NCBI RefSeq assembly: GCF_018614035.1
Contig: NZ_JAGGPA010000052.1
Coordinates: 1 to 61,090 of the forward strand
Direction: 5' to 3'
DNA: 61,090 nucleotides
DNA from: Streptomyces sp. ISL-96
Lineage (GTDB): Bacteria; Actinomycetota; Actinomycetes; Streptomycetales; Streptomycetaceae
The notes beneath the pieces were generated by a model, which ran no database searches, was not told the origin of the DNA, and saw only the letters and a list, made by a program, of their open reading frames with translations. Both the position numbers and the translations under genes were made by a program. How positions within the stretch are numbered: position 1 is the stretch's first letter; each line of letters starts with the position of its first letter. This document shows, piece by piece, positions 18,407 to 26,796 of this stretch.

Positions 18407-18538
18407 ATGTCTCCTGGAACCGGGCAGGCGCCAGCGCAGTCCTCATGGGCATGCGTAGCAGCCCACCCGAGGCAGGAGATCGTATGAGCGGCTATGCTGC
18501 GGCAGACGGCGCGCACAAATGTGCGCGACGCGCCGTAA

Positions 18539-18612
18539 GGGGCGGTAGCTCAGCCGGTTAGAGCAGCGGACTCATAATCCGTCGGCCGAGGGTTCGAGTC
18601 CCTCCCGCCCCA
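18539..18612 (+). tRNA. tRNA with CAT anticodon (elongator Met or Ile2)
   Basis: A 74-nt cloverleaf with acceptor GGGGCGG pairing with CCGCCCC, discriminator A, anticodon loop CTCATAA and T-arm GGGTTCGAGTCCC. The anticodon alone cannot separate elongator tRNA-Met from lysidine-modified tRNA-Ile. It is the last backbone gene before the accessory element, and tRNA 3' ends are common integration sites. I could not find a second copy of its 3' end in the window. Confidence 0.92.
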
Positions 18613-18657
18613 CCGGGACACGCCGCAGGTTCACCCGTTTGACCTGGGCGTACAGGT

Positions 18658-18684
18658 AGGCCCCCGCTTCGGCGGGGGCCTTTC
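18658..18684 (+). terminator. Rho-independent terminator after CAT tRNA
   Basis: GGCCCCCGC TTC GGCGGGGGCC followed by TTTCT. It is a strong hairpin ending the tRNA transcript and is the last feature assigned to the backbone. Confidence 0.85.
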
Positions 18685-18932
18685 TGTTTGCTCCAAGATC
18701 GTTAGCTCGCCCAATGCTCGCCCGAAGTGTCAGGGGAGTTCACTGGCCCTTTTTCGAACGGCGGGTTCGCACATGGCCGGGGTTCAGCGGGGCGGACGCT
18801 TCTGGAGCGGGTGGCTCGCGGGAGCATGTGGCCCCCTGCGCCGTACGCCACGCATGGGGGATGTTCGGCCCATCGGCTGGCGTATGCCGGAGCAGGCTGG
18901 GGTGGTCGCGACACCTGGGGGCCGGGATGGAA

Positions 18933-18963
18933 GAGGGGCCCCGGTCGGCGTTCGGGGCCCCTC
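18933..18963. terminator. Strong intergenic hairpin
   Basis: GAGGGGCCCCG and its exact complement CGGGGCCCCTC, with a 9-nt loop. It lies 85 nt beyond the stop of the minus-strand membrane-protein gene and probably ends that transcript. The 18685-19047 interval holds no other feature I can support. Confidence 0.6.
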
Positions 18964-19047
18964 AGTTTGATCTATGGCAGCCGAGCTGAGCTGTCCCTAA
19001 TGGGGGTGGGGCGTGTGCTTCCACGGTCATCACGTCCCGGGGGTCGG

Positions 19048-19875
19048 TTAGCCGGCGGCGAGGCAGAGGCCGAGCTTAGGCGAACCGAGGACGCAGAGCT
19101 TGGCGTCGGTGGACGGTAGCGAGGGAGAGGGTTTCGGGGTGGGGGCGGCGGTGATCGGGGGCTGGGATGGAGTCGGGGTTGTGGTGCCCGGAAGGTCCGG
19201 TGCCGGCGTGCGGCCTGGCGCCGGCGTCACGCGCGGGTCCGGCGTCGTGCTCGGCGCCGGTGTGCTCGCGCTCGTGCTGTCGCTGCCCCGCCTGGTGCCG
19301 TCATTCGCCCGCCTTTCCTCCTGGAGGAGGGGCAAAGCGCCGGCCTCGTTGTGGGTCGCGGTGTGGCGAGCCGCGTTGCTCGTCTGAATCTCGATGACTG
19401 CGGATCCTTCACGCTTACCCGGCTCCTTGCTCCCGCCGGGGCTGATTTCCGTCGCGGTCGTGCGCGGCCTCTGGGCGCTGGTCGCACCTGAACTGTCTCC
19501 GGAGGCCACTACGAGGACGGCTACGGCGGTACCCGCTACGGCAACGGTCGTAGCTGCCGCTGTTGCAGTGAGACGTCGGTGGTCGTTCCAGGCGGAGTTG
19601 CACCGGTCGCCGATGGATGCGAGGGCGGAGGTCACCCCTCCTCCGCAGAGGAGGGTGAGGTGGCCCTTTCGGCGCACGCAGCCCTCTTCCTGACCCTCGC
19701 CGTCCACGTCGACCGTGGGGTCAAGGTGAGTCTGTGTCAGGGCGGCGATCTTCTGCGCGGTGAGTTCGGCACGCAGTTCGTTGATGAGCTTGGTGTGTTT
19801 CATGTGGGACCGGTAAAGGAGGTAGATCGCGAAGACCGCAGCCCCGAGAACTCCGGCTATCAACACATCTGTCAC
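19048..19875 (-). CDS. Membrane protein with Pro/Thr-rich exported region
   Basis: A 275-residue protein of unknown role. It has an N-terminal membrane segment (VLIAGVLGAAVFAIYLLY), a second at about residues 102-122 (TATAAATTVAVAGTAVAVLV), and then a long Ser/Thr/Pro-rich stalk (about 125-255). It ends in DAKLCVLGSPKLGLCLAAG, with two Cys that could form a disulfide outside the cell. The GTG start at 19875 has no strong ribosome binding site. It is the first gene of the element and is read away from the tRNA-proximal side. Confidence 0.6.
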   Translation of the reverse strand: MTDVLIAGVLGAAVFAIYLLYRSHMKHTKLINELRAELTAQKIAALTQTHLDPTVDVDGEGQEEGCVRRKGHLTLLCGGGVTSALASIGDRCNSAWNDHRRLTATAAATTVAVAGTAVAVLVVASGDSSGATSAQRPRTTATEISPGGSKEPGKREGSAVIEIQTSNAARHTATHNEAGALPLLQEERRANDGTRRGSDSTSASTPAPSTTPDPRVTPAPGRTPAPDLPGTTTPTPSQPPITAAPTPKPSPSLPSTDAKLCVLGSPKLGLCLAAG

Positions 19876-19994
19876 ATGCGCCCCCTAAGTTCAGGTTCTT
19901 ACCTGTCCAGGGGAAGCATCATGTACCTGTCACGGGCATATTTCCACCAAGCGGAACAACAGGTGTACTCACCGTAACGATCCTGTGACATCTG

Positions 19995-20453
19995 TCAACT
20001 GGCGTGACGGTCCTGACCGTTCGTTCGGTCGGTCGAACGGGGGGGCTCTCCGCGGCCGATGCGGCGCAGTACCTCGTCCTGCGCCTCCGGCGGAAGGGTG
20101 GCCAAGAGGGTGGCGATGGCGTCGATGGTGGGGTCGCTCGCGTAACTGCTCGTCGCCGCCGACGGCTTGCGCATTTTCGCGAGCTCTTGAGCGGCATCCT
20201 CGCGGCCAGCCTCGGCGAGCTCCTCGGCGCTCACGTCAACGACTTGGGCCATTCGGGCGAGCGTCTCGGCCGGAGCTCGGACGGGGACGAAGGCGCCGCT
20301 GACCGACTGGTAGCCGCTGACGATCTGGCGCCAGCGTGCATCGCTCAGGCCCGCTTGGCTGGCTGCCTTGCGAGCGGACATGCGGGTTCTCTTGAGCGCC
20401 TCTGCGATGAGCGCGGCCTCAAGCGGTGGGGCAGGTCGCGGACTCGAATTCAT
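19995..20453 (-). CDS. XRE-family repressor-like protein
   Basis: The 152-residue protein has an N-terminal helix-turn-helix (about residues 10-80; RKAASQAGLSDARWRQIVSG). The remainder is predicted helical, with a DPTIDAIATLLATLPPEAQD segment. This form is typical of Streptomyces phage and ICE repressors. It diverges from a second XRE gene at 20642 across 188 bp filled with repeated ACTACGCGC boxes, so it is the likely repressor of the element's early operon. No ribosome binding site precedes the ATG, so the message may be leaderless. Confidence 0.75.
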   Translation of the reverse strand: MNSSPRPAPPLEAALIAEALKRTRMSARKAASQAGLSDARWRQIVSGYQSVSGAFVPVRAPAETLARMAQVVDVSAEELAEAGREDAAQELAKMRKPSAATSSYASDPTIDAIATLLATLPPEAQDEVLRRIGRGEPPRSTDRTNGQDRHAS

Positions 20454-20469
20454 GCGGGCAGCTTCGCAC

Positions 20470-20634
20470 GACTACGCGCTAGTGCGCTACTTCCCCCCAG
20501 GTGCATGGCGCGTTTGTGCCCCAGGAGCGCGTAATTCCGCGCGGAGCGCGCACTACCGCGCACATCGCGTAACTACGCGCCCTACGCACTTTCCTCCGTA
20601 GTTCCTTGCACTACGCGCTACTACGCGCTAGCGT
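20470..20634. promoter_or_regulatory. Divergent operator/promoter region with ACTACGCGC boxes
   Basis: ACTACGCGC occurs at 20471, 20572, 20610 and 20620, the last two forming a tandem CTACGCGCTA pair. Related boxes lie near 20484, 20530 and 20550. For the rightward gene a promoter TTGCAC (20606-20611), a 17-nt spacer, then TAGCGT (20629-20634) fits well. The tandem boxes occupy the spacer exactly, and the expected start of transcription falls on or next to the ATG at 20642. This looks like a classic lysogeny- or maintenance-type switch. Confidence 0.7.
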
Positions 20635-20641
20635 CTAGATC

Positions 20642-20992
20642 ATGAACGACCCGCGCAAGCGGCGCCGTAAGGGCGCCCCTTTCCACCATGAGCCGGAGGC
20701 CGTGACGTACGCCCGTGAAAAGGCGGGCCTCACGAAGCGGGCCCTGGCTCTCGCGTGCGGAATCAGCGAGCAGCTCATGGGCGACATCGAGGCAGGTCGG
20801 CGCAACGCCACCCCCGAGAACCTGCTCAAGTTCGCGTCCGCGCTCAACTGCCCCGTGGTCGTCCTGGAGGCGAAGCGCGTATGTGCCCCCAGCGTGGTGG
20901 CCAGTGAGGGTGACGAGGGGGGTGATGCCCCCAACTCCGCGCCGAATATGGCGAGTTCTGATTCCCCGTCCGGGGATTCTCGCGCCGCGTGA
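20642..20992 (+). CDS. XRE-family DNA-binding protein, probably leaderless
   Basis: The 116-residue protein has a basic N-terminus (NDPRKRRRKGAPFH) and an XRE helix-turn-helix at about residues 20-78 (LTKRALALACGISEQLMGDI, ATPENLLKFASALN). The C-terminus is polar and disordered. The predicted -10 lies 7 nt before the ATG, leaving no room for a leader. It is the first gene of the long rightward operon and may act as an activator or a Cro-like antagonist of the divergent repressor. Confidence 0.78.
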   Translation: MNDPRKRRRKGAPFHHEPEAVTYAREKAGLTKRALALACGISEQLMGDIEAGRRNATPENLLKFASALNCPVVVLEAKRVCAPSVVASEGDEGGDAPNSAPNMASSDSPSGDSRAA

Positions 20993-21078
20993 GAGCGGCG
21001 GACGGGGCCGACCGGACCGTGCCGGGTCCGACCAGCCCCGCCAACCCAGTCACCTCAACCCCAGTGAATCGAGGGACC

Positions 21079-21393
21079 GTGACCGCACACTCTAATCCCC
21101 AGGCCAGTGCCGCTACCGCACTGAGTCAGCTCCTTACGGAGCACCCCAGCGTCGACGGATTGACGTGGACGATCAATACGCTCGGAGTCCTCCAGGGCGA
21201 GCTGCACGCCACCGAGGGCGACGGCCAGATCGTGGACGACTGCGCGCGCATCCTCGGCGGCACCGCCGCCCACACCACCCTCACCCGCGACGGTGACCGG
21301 CTCGGCCTGGCCCAGCTCACCACCACCTGGCGCGACGTGCCGGTGCTCGTGTGGTCGAGCTACCCCGAGGCCCCGGCCGGGGGTGCCCTGTGA
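21079..21393 (+). CDS. Unknown protein (104 aa)
   Basis: Unrecognised. It is a compact mixed alpha/beta protein with LTWTINTLGVLQGELHATEG, and Streptomyces phages and ICEs often carry proteins like this near the left end. GTG 21079 follows GAGGGA closely. An earlier GTG at 20989 overlaps the upstream stop and cannot be excluded. The 3' end overlaps the next gene by 4 nt. Confidence 0.6.
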   Translation: MTAHSNPQASAATALSQLLTEHPSVDGLTWTINTLGVLQGELHATEGDGQIVDDCARILGGTAAHTTLTRDGDRLGLAQLTTTWRDVPVLVWSSYPEAPAGGAL

Positions 21394-21593
21394 GCACCCT
21401 CCTCCTGGCCGCCATGGTCGCCTGCTTCGTCCTGCTGGTGGCCGCCGTGATCGCTCACCGCGCCTCCACCGCCGCCCCGGAACCGGAGCACACGGCGGAG
21501 GACTGCCGGCACTGCGCCGCGCTGCGCCACCCGTCCCAGCTCCCCGCCCGCGCTGCCCTGTCCACCATCCCGCGTTCGAGGGAGGGCCAGTAA
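21390..21593 (+). CDS. Small membrane protein with CxxC motif (67 aa)
   Basis: One N-terminal membrane helix (STLLLAAMVACFVLLVAAVI) is followed by a cytoplasmic or exported tail with the metal-type motif EDCRHCAAL. The GTGA overlap with the upstream gene and the shared A at 21593 with the downstream ATG show tight coupling. Function is unknown. A similar TM-plus-CxxC layout recurs in the gene at 25170. Confidence 0.6.
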   Translation: MSTLLLAAMVACFVLLVAAVIAHRASTAAPEPEHTAEDCRHCAALRHPSQLPARAALSTIPRSREGQ

Positions 21594-22387
21594 TGCGCGG
21601 ATCAACGCACCGAGCCGCGACCGACCACGCCGCCGTGGCCGCCGCTGCCCGCGCCGAGCGCGGTACGTGGATGCTCGCCGGCCTCTACCCCAGCAGCATG
21701 ACCGCCAAGAGCGTCGCCAAGCACATCGCGCGGGGCAGCGAGAAGTACCCGGCCTATCTGCCCGGCGGGTTCGAGGCGTACGCCGCCCGGTCCGGCGAGG
21801 ACGAGGCCCTGTGGATCCGGTACGTCGCCGGCGACCCGCCCGTGCCGCCCCTGCCGGACCGCATGACGGTCCGCGTGTGTAACCGGGGCGACGGCCGGGC
21901 GTACGTGGGGGTGTTCATCGTCACCGTGACGATCTCCACCCTGTGCCCCGTCTGCGGCGGGCCCCGTGGCTGGGACCGCGTCCGGCCGCACCGCTTCTGC
22001 GAGGACGGCGAGTGGCTGTCCGTAGATAAGTGGGACAACCCCTGCGGCCACCTGGACACCTACGCCGCCGTGCTGCGGGAGTCCCGGGAACGGCAGCTGC
22101 CCCCGCCCCCGCCGCTGATCGAACCGGCGCGGGACGACGAGGAGCTGTCCGAGCCGGTGGCCCTGATCGTCCAGGCCGCCGCCGAGCGGCGCGGGATGCA
22201 CGCGGCACAGGCCGCGCTCCTGCTGGAGCAGCACGGGCACGCCGAGGACGCCGATGCCGTCCGCGCCGAGATCAAGGCGAGCCGCGGCCACATGTCGGCC
22301 AAGCAGGCCGCGACCTTCCTGCGCGACCGCGACCGGCGCGCGCTCCCCAACTCCACCGACGGCACGAGCACGAGGACCCACGCGTGA
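21593..22387 (+). CDS. Unknown zinc-ribbon-containing protein (264 aa)
   Basis: Unrecognised by name. Middle residues contain CPVCGGPRGWDRVRPHRFCE followed by NPCGHLDTY, a plausible zinc site. The C-terminal third is a helical Ala-rich region (SEPVALIVQAAAERRGMHAA) that looks like paired helix-turn-helix-like hairpins. It sits directly before the YqaJ exonuclease and overlaps it by 4 nt, suggesting a role in the recombination module. Confidence 0.6.
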   Translation: MRGSTHRAATDHAAVAAAARAERGTWMLAGLYPSSMTAKSVAKHIARGSEKYPAYLPGGFEAYAARSGEDEALWIRYVAGDPPVPPLPDRMTVRVCNRGDGRAYVGVFIVTVTISTLCPVCGGPRGWDRVRPHRFCEDGEWLSVDKWDNPCGHLDTYAAVLRESRERQLPPPPPLIEPARDDEELSEPVALIVQAAAERRGMHAAQAALLLEQHGHAEDADAVRAEIKASRGHMSAKQAATFLRDRDRRALPNSTDGTSTRTHA

Positions 22388-23448
22388 CCATCACCACCAC
22401 CGAGCGGACCGGGGCTCCGGCCCCGGCCGCCGGTCGGCCCGACGCGCCGACCGCCCGCCTGCTGCTCCCCGCCGACGCCCCCGAGGAGCAGTGGCACGAG
22501 GTACGCCGCTCCGGGATCGGCGGCTCGGACGTCGCCGCGATCCTCGGCCTGGACAAGTACAGGGGACCGCGCCACGTCTTCGAGGCCAAGCACGGCCGGG
22601 ACACCGAGGCCGACAACGAGGCGATGGAGTTCGGCCGGGAGCTGGAGGACGTCATCGCCCGGTCCTTCTCCCGCCGGGCGAACGTCCCGATCCTCACCCC
22701 GCCCGGCACCCTCGTCCACAACGAGCACGCGTGGATGCTCGCCAACGTCGACCGCTACGCCTTGGACGAGACCGGCGCCGTGGTGGCCCCGGTCGAGTGC
22801 AAGAACAGGTCGGAGTACCAGGCCGACGACTGGGAGGAGGGCGTCCCCGACTCCCCGGCGATCCAGGCCCATTGGTACATGGCCGTGGGCGGCTGGGACT
22901 ACGCGTGGGTCGCGGCCCTCATCGGCGGTAACCGGCTGCGCTACCACCGGCTGGAGCGCGACGAGGAGCTGATCGGCTACCTCACCGAGCACTGCGGCAC
23001 CTGGTACCAGAAGCACGTCGTGGAGGGGTTCCCCCCGCCGGCCGACGGCCTGGAGGCCACGAAGGAGCTGCTGGGCCGCCTGTGGACCGCGAAGGCCGAC
23101 GACATCGTGGACGTCGACCTGGACCGCGCCCGTGCGCTGCGGAACCAGCGGGCCCGACTGCGAGAGCAGATCGAGACCCTGAACAACAAGCTGACCACCG
23201 TCGAGAACGAGATGCGGCTGGTCAACGAGGCCGCCGAGATCGCGAAGTGCGGCAACGCCGTGGCCTGGTCCTGGAAGCAGAACGGCACGTTCTCCGCGAA
23301 GCGGTTCCGCGCGGCCCACCCGGAGCTGGCCGCCGAGCTCACGCACATGGTCGAGGAGCTGGACATGGACCGGCTCAAGACCGAACACCCCGACATCTAC
23401 AACGAGTTCCGCGCCCGCGTGCTGCGCGTGCCCGCAAAGGAGCTGTGA
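22384..23448 (+). CDS. YqaJ-like viral recombinase (lambda Exo-type nuclease)
   Basis: The 354-residue nuclease belongs to the PD-(D/E)XK group used with RecT or Bet annealases. It begins with RRSGIGGSDVAAILG (about residues 41-55), the signature of YqaJ proteins. An acidic helix (NEAMEFGRELEDVIA) and the catalytic Asp and VECKNRSE segment (about 150) follow, then a Gln motif in SPAIQAHWYMAVG. It would degrade one strand of double-stranded DNA ends to load the annealase. A coiled coil (about 238-275) follows the nuclease. It is one base upstream of recT. Confidence 0.88.
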   Translation: MTITTTERTGAPAPAAGRPDAPTARLLLPADAPEEQWHEVRRSGIGGSDVAAILGLDKYRGPRHVFEAKHGRDTEADNEAMEFGRELEDVIARSFSRRANVPILTPPGTLVHNEHAWMLANVDRYALDETGAVVAPVECKNRSEYQADDWEEGVPDSPAIQAHWYMAVGGWDYAWVAALIGGNRLRYHRLERDEELIGYLTEHCGTWYQKHVVEGFPPPADGLEATKELLGRLWTAKADDIVDVDLDRARALRNQRARLREQIETLNNKLTTVENEMRLVNEAAEIAKCGNAVAWSWKQNGTFSAKRFRAAHPELAAELTHMVEELDMDRLKTEHPDIYNEFRARVLRVPAKEL

Positions 23449-23449
23449 C

Positions 23450-24451
23450 ATGACGACCAGCCTCAAGGACCGCGTTAAGGCCGCCACCGAGCGCGGCACC
23501 GGGCCGGGTGGCCCGGCTCTGGCCGGGGAGCACGAGCGGACGCCGGATGGCCAGGGCGAGGACCAGGCCGCCGGCCACGAGCAGGACGCCACGGAGGGCG
23601 TCATGGAGTGGCTGCGCCGGTACGAGGACCACTTCAACGAGGCCCTGCCCTCCCACCTGGAGACCGGCCCGTTCTTCGCGGCCGTACGCGCGATCCTGCC
23701 GAAGCTCACCCGGTGCACCCCGGCAAGCAAGCTCCAGGCCCTCCTGACCTGCGCCCGCTTCGGCCTGGTGCCGGACGGCCAGCAGGCCGTCGTCACCGCC
23801 TCCGGGGGCGTGGCCACGTTCATCCCCACCTACCGGGGCTTCGTGGAACTGATGTACCGGTCCGGCCGTGTGGACTCCGTCCACGTCGGGATGATCCACG
23901 AGGCCGACGAGTGGTCCATCGAGCCGACCGCGCCACCGCCGCTGGACTTCACGCACAAGCCGCGCCCGGAGCTGCCGAAGGCCGAGCGCGGCCCGGAGAT
24001 CCTGGCCTACGCCTTCTGCTGGATGAAGAACGGCGCCCGCTCCCAGGTGGTGGTTCTCAGCCGCGAGGACGCCGAAGCCATCCGCGACGAGTACAGCGAG
24101 GCGTACCGGAGGGCCGAGGAGACCGGGGCGAGGGATTCGTTCTGGCACACCGACTTCCCGGCCATGTGGCTCAAGAGCGCGATCCGCCGCCTGGAGAAGG
24201 TGGTGCCGACCTCGGCGGAGCTGCGCGCGCTCGGTGCCGCCGACGAGGCCGGCGAAGCCGGGCAGGTGCAGATCCTCCACGCCCCGGACCCGGAGGCGGA
24301 GGCGCTGGTCGCGGAGGCGGAGCGGGCACACCGTGCCGCCGAGGCGTCCCAGGACACCAGCGTCCGGCCGCTGCCGGTCAAGGGCAGCAAGCGGGGACGG
24401 TCCAAGCCGAAGCGCAACCGGGGTGGGCGCGGTCGGAAGGCCAGCGCATGA
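23450..24451 (+). CDS. recT: RecT-family single-strand annealing protein
   Basis: A 333-residue RecT. Its core segments are SKLQALLTCARFGLVPDGQQ and GGVATFIPTYRGFVELMYRS, and an aromatic stretch includes DSFWHTDFPAMWLKSAIRRL. It pairs complementary single strands in phage-type recombination together with the upstream YqaJ exonuclease. The C-terminus is a Lys/Arg/Gly-rich tail that should add DNA affinity. It overlaps the next gene by 4 nt (ATGA). Confidence 0.9.
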   Translation: MTTSLKDRVKAATERGTGPGGPALAGEHERTPDGQGEDQAAGHEQDATEGVMEWLRRYEDHFNEALPSHLETGPFFAAVRAILPKLTRCTPASKLQALLTCARFGLVPDGQQAVVTASGGVATFIPTYRGFVELMYRSGRVDSVHVGMIHEADEWSIEPTAPPPLDFTHKPRPELPKAERGPEILAYAFCWMKNGARSQVVVLSREDAEAIRDEYSEAYRRAEETGARDSFWHTDFPAMWLKSAIRRLEKVVPTSAELRALGAADEAGEAGQVQILHAPDPEAEALVAEAERAHRAAEASQDTSVRPLPVKGSKRGRSKPKRNRGGRGRKASA

Positions 24452-25173
24452 GCTGGCACCGCCGCCCCCTGTGTGGGTTCGACCTGGAGACGACCGGGGT
24501 TGACCCGGAGACCTCCCGCATCGTGACCGGCTCGGTCGTCCGCTACGGCGGCGGCCAGCCGACCACCGGCCTGTCCTGGATCGCCGACCCTGGTGTCGAG
24601 ATCCCGGCCGAGGCCACAGCAGTGCACGGATTCACCACCGAGGCGGCCCGCTCTGCGGGCCGCCCGGCCCCCGAGGTCATCGCGGAGATCACCGCCGCCC
24701 TGGCCGAGGCGGTGGACGCCGGCCTGCCCATCGTGGCCATGAACGCGCAGTTCGACCTGACCATGCTGGACCGCGAGGCCCGACGCCACGGCGTGAAGCC
24801 GCTGTTCGACCGCGCGGTCCCGTGCGTGATCGACCCGAAGGTGCTGGACAAGAAGGTCGACCGGTGGCGCAAGGGAGGCCGGACCCTGTCCGACCTGTGC
24901 CGGCACTACGTGGTCCAGCTCGATGAGGCGCACACGGCGGAGGCCGACGCGGTCGCCGCCTGCGCGGTGACGTGGAAGCTCGCCAACCGGCACCGGTGGC
25001 TCCCCCGTCTGGAGTTGGGCGAACTCCACGAGCAGCAGGTCCATTGGGCGAGGGAGCAGGCCGAGGGGCTGCGGGAGTACTTCGCCCGGACCGACGGCAA
25101 GCAGGAACTTGCCTCGTCCGTCCGGTTGGACTGGCCGCTCATCCCGGCCCCGAGGGTGGGGGCCGACCGGTGA
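24448..25173 (+). CDS. DnaQ-like 3'-5' exonuclease (DEDDh)
   Basis: The 241-residue protein carries the DEDDh exonuclease motifs: FDLETTG (Asp11, Glu13), AMNAQFDLTML with the second Asp, and HTAEADAVAA for the His-x-x-x-x-Asp motif. The fold ends at about residue 180; the helical tail is specific to this group. It would trim 3' ends of DNA or RNA and probably serves the element's recombination and replication module. Confidence 0.85.
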   Translation: MSWHRRPLCGFDLETTGVDPETSRIVTGSVVRYGGGQPTTGLSWIADPGVEIPAEATAVHGFTTEAARSAGRPAPEVIAEITAALAEAVDAGLPIVAMNAQFDLTMLDREARRHGVKPLFDRAVPCVIDPKVLDKKVDRWRKGGRTLSDLCRHYVVQLDEAHTAEADAVAACAVTWKLANRHRWLPRLELGELHEQQVHWAREQAEGLREYFARTDGKQELASSVRLDWPLIPAPRVGADR

Positions 25174-25460
25174 CGGACGCCGCCGTGGTCGTCGTGGCCG
25201 CCGCCTGCTGTTCCGGGCTGGTGTCGGCCGCGGCCTGCCTCCTCGTCCCGGCCGTTCAGGGGTGGCGCCGCACGCACAGCGCCGCCCCGGCCGTTTCGCC
25301 GGCTGACCACCTCGCGGCCGACCTCGCCGCCCTGGGCGACGCCGACGCTCTCGACTTCTTCCTCTGCCCGCGCTCCCAGCGCTCCCAGCCTCACGCGGTC
25401 CACGCGGACGGCTCCCGGCGGTGCTGGCACTGCGGGCACGACTCCCCTGGAGACCAGTGA
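25170..25460 (+). CDS. Small membrane protein with zinc-ribbon tail (96 aa)
   Basis: An N-terminal membrane helix (VVVVAAACCSGLVSAAACLL) precedes a linker and a C-terminal CPRSQ...RRCWHCGHD motif that could bind zinc. The function is unknown. It is coupled by GTGA overlap to the exonuclease gene. Confidence 0.55.
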   Translation: MTDAAVVVVAAACCSGLVSAAACLLVPAVQGWRRTHSAAPAVSPADHLAADLAALGDADALDFFLCPRSQRSQPHAVHADGSRRCWHCGHDSPGDQ

Positions 25461-25462
25461 CC

Positions 25463-26227
25463 ATGACCATGGAGACGTTCGGGCCGGAGTACGTCCGCCC
25501 GGCCGCGAGGGCCTGTTCCAACTGCGCCTGCTGTACTGCCCGTCTGTGCGAGAAGGGCGCGACATCCATCCTGGAGTGCCTCGGCCACACCGCGTCGAGG
25601 GACACCCGGGAGACGGTCGCCGGCTGCCCGTGCTCGTCGGAGGAAACGAGGGGCACGGCCGCGTGGCGGGCCGGGAAGATGCGCGCGACGCTGCGGGCCG
25701 AACTCAAGCCGCTGCCCGTCGACGTGGAGGCCGCGCTGCGCGCGGTCGCGGCCGGCGAGGCGGTCGCCGAGCACGCCGAGCAGATGACCCCCCTGACGCT
25801 GTTCCGCTACGTCGGGTTCATCGACTCCCGCCCGGCCATCACCGAGCTCGGCGCCACGTACCTCGCGGCCCGGGACGAGCCCAGGTTCACCACCCCCGTG
25901 GAGGTGGAGCTGGTCGACGTGACCACCCGTACGGCGCGCGTGATCGTCGTCGGGTGGAGCCTGACGGAGCCGGTGACCGTACTCCTGGACCAGCTGACCA
26001 GCGCCACCGGTCTCAAGGCCGAGGAGCTGCCGGGCCGGTTCCTGGAGGCCACCGCCAACTGCTACACCGAGCACGCCGACGACCTGGTGCTGACGACCAT
26101 CAGCCTGGCGCCGCCGCTGCCGTCGTCCTGGACGGCCGGGGACATCCCCCTGGTCCAGGACGAGAAGGCCGACGCCGACCAGCCGGAGGGGCGCGTGGAC
26201 GGCGCCTCGTCGGGCGGTGAGGCCTGA
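25463..26227 (+). CDS. Unknown Cys-rich N-terminal protein (254 aa)
   Basis: Unrecognised. The first 45 residues have five Cys (ACSNCACCTARLCEKG and ILECLG), possibly a metal site. The rest is mixed alpha/beta with VEVELVDVTTRTARVIVVGW. ATG 25463 follows GGAG at a normal distance; the GTG at 25457 and ATG at 25469 are alternatives. It ends one base into the rusA-like gene. Confidence 0.55.
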   Translation: MTMETFGPEYVRPAARACSNCACCTARLCEKGATSILECLGHTASRDTRETVAGCPCSSEETRGTAAWRAGKMRATLRAELKPLPVDVEAALRAVAAGEAVAEHAEQMTPLTLFRYVGFIDSRPAITELGATYLAARDEPRFTTPVEVELVDVTTRTARVIVVGWSLTEPVTVLLDQLTSATGLKAEELPGRFLEATANCYTEHADDLVLTTISLAPPLPSSWTAGDIPLVQDEKADADQPEGRVDGASSGGEA

Positions 26228-26796
26228 TGGAGACGGTTCCCCTCTTCGAGGTCGCCGCGCCGGTCCCGGCCCCCGTGGTCGAGGGCGAGGCGCCCGAGTC
26301 GCCGGCGCCCGCGTTCGAGGTCGCTGTGCGCGGCCTGCCTGGACCCCAGGGCAGTAAGCGGCACGTCGGTAACGGCGTCATGATCGAGTCCTCCGCGAAG
26401 GTCAAGCCGTGGCGTGAGTCCGTGGTGTGGACGGCGATCGCGGCCCGGCAGAAGATCAAGGGCTTCACGAAACTGGACGAGGCCCTCGTCGCCGACATGG
26501 TGTTCTGCTTCGACCGGCCGAAGGGCCACATGGGCACCGGCCGGAACGCCGGCCTGGTGCGCCCGTCGGCGCCGCTGCGCCCGGACGTCACCCCGGACCT
26601 GTCCAAGCTGGTGCGCTCCACCGAGGACGCGTTGAAGACCGCCGGGGTGTACCGGGATGACGCGCTGATCGTGGACTACGGGCAGGTCGGGAAGTGGTAC
26701 ACCACCGACCACGGCCTGGTGCCGGGCGTCCTCGACGGCCCCGGCTGCACCATCCGCCTCTGGCGCATCGAGCGGCCGAAGGCGGTGGACGGGTGA
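26227..26796 (+). CDS. RusA-type Holliday junction resolvase
   Basis: A 189-residue protein whose C-terminal two thirds match RusA: GLPGPQGSKRHVGNG at the start, then PDVTPDLSKLVRSTEDALK and GVYRDDALIVDYGQVGKWY. These include the acidic residues expected for metal-dependent cleavage of four-way junctions. The first 35 residues are a Pro/Ala/Glu extension not needed for catalysis. Lying after YqaJ and RecT, it completes a phage-style recombination set. Confidence 0.85.
   Translation: METVPLFEVAAPVPAPVVEGEAPESPAPAFEVAVRGLPGPQGSKRHVGNGVMIESSAKVKPWRESVVWTAIAARQKIKGFTKLDEALVADMVFCFDRPKGHMGTGRNAGLVRPSAPLRPDVTPDLSKLVRSTEDALKTAGVYRDDALIVDYGQVGKWYTTDHGLVPGVLDGPGCTIRLWRIERPKAVDG

Noticed and set aside
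18539..18612. The CAT tRNA as a proven attachment site for the large element
   Set aside because: No second copy of its 3' end and no integrase is visible in the window, so the link is only suggestive.
18727..19119. A 130-codon plus-strand frame after the CAT tRNA
   Set aside because: It runs through a strong hairpin and into the antisense of the membrane-protein gene, with no ribosome binding site and poor composition.
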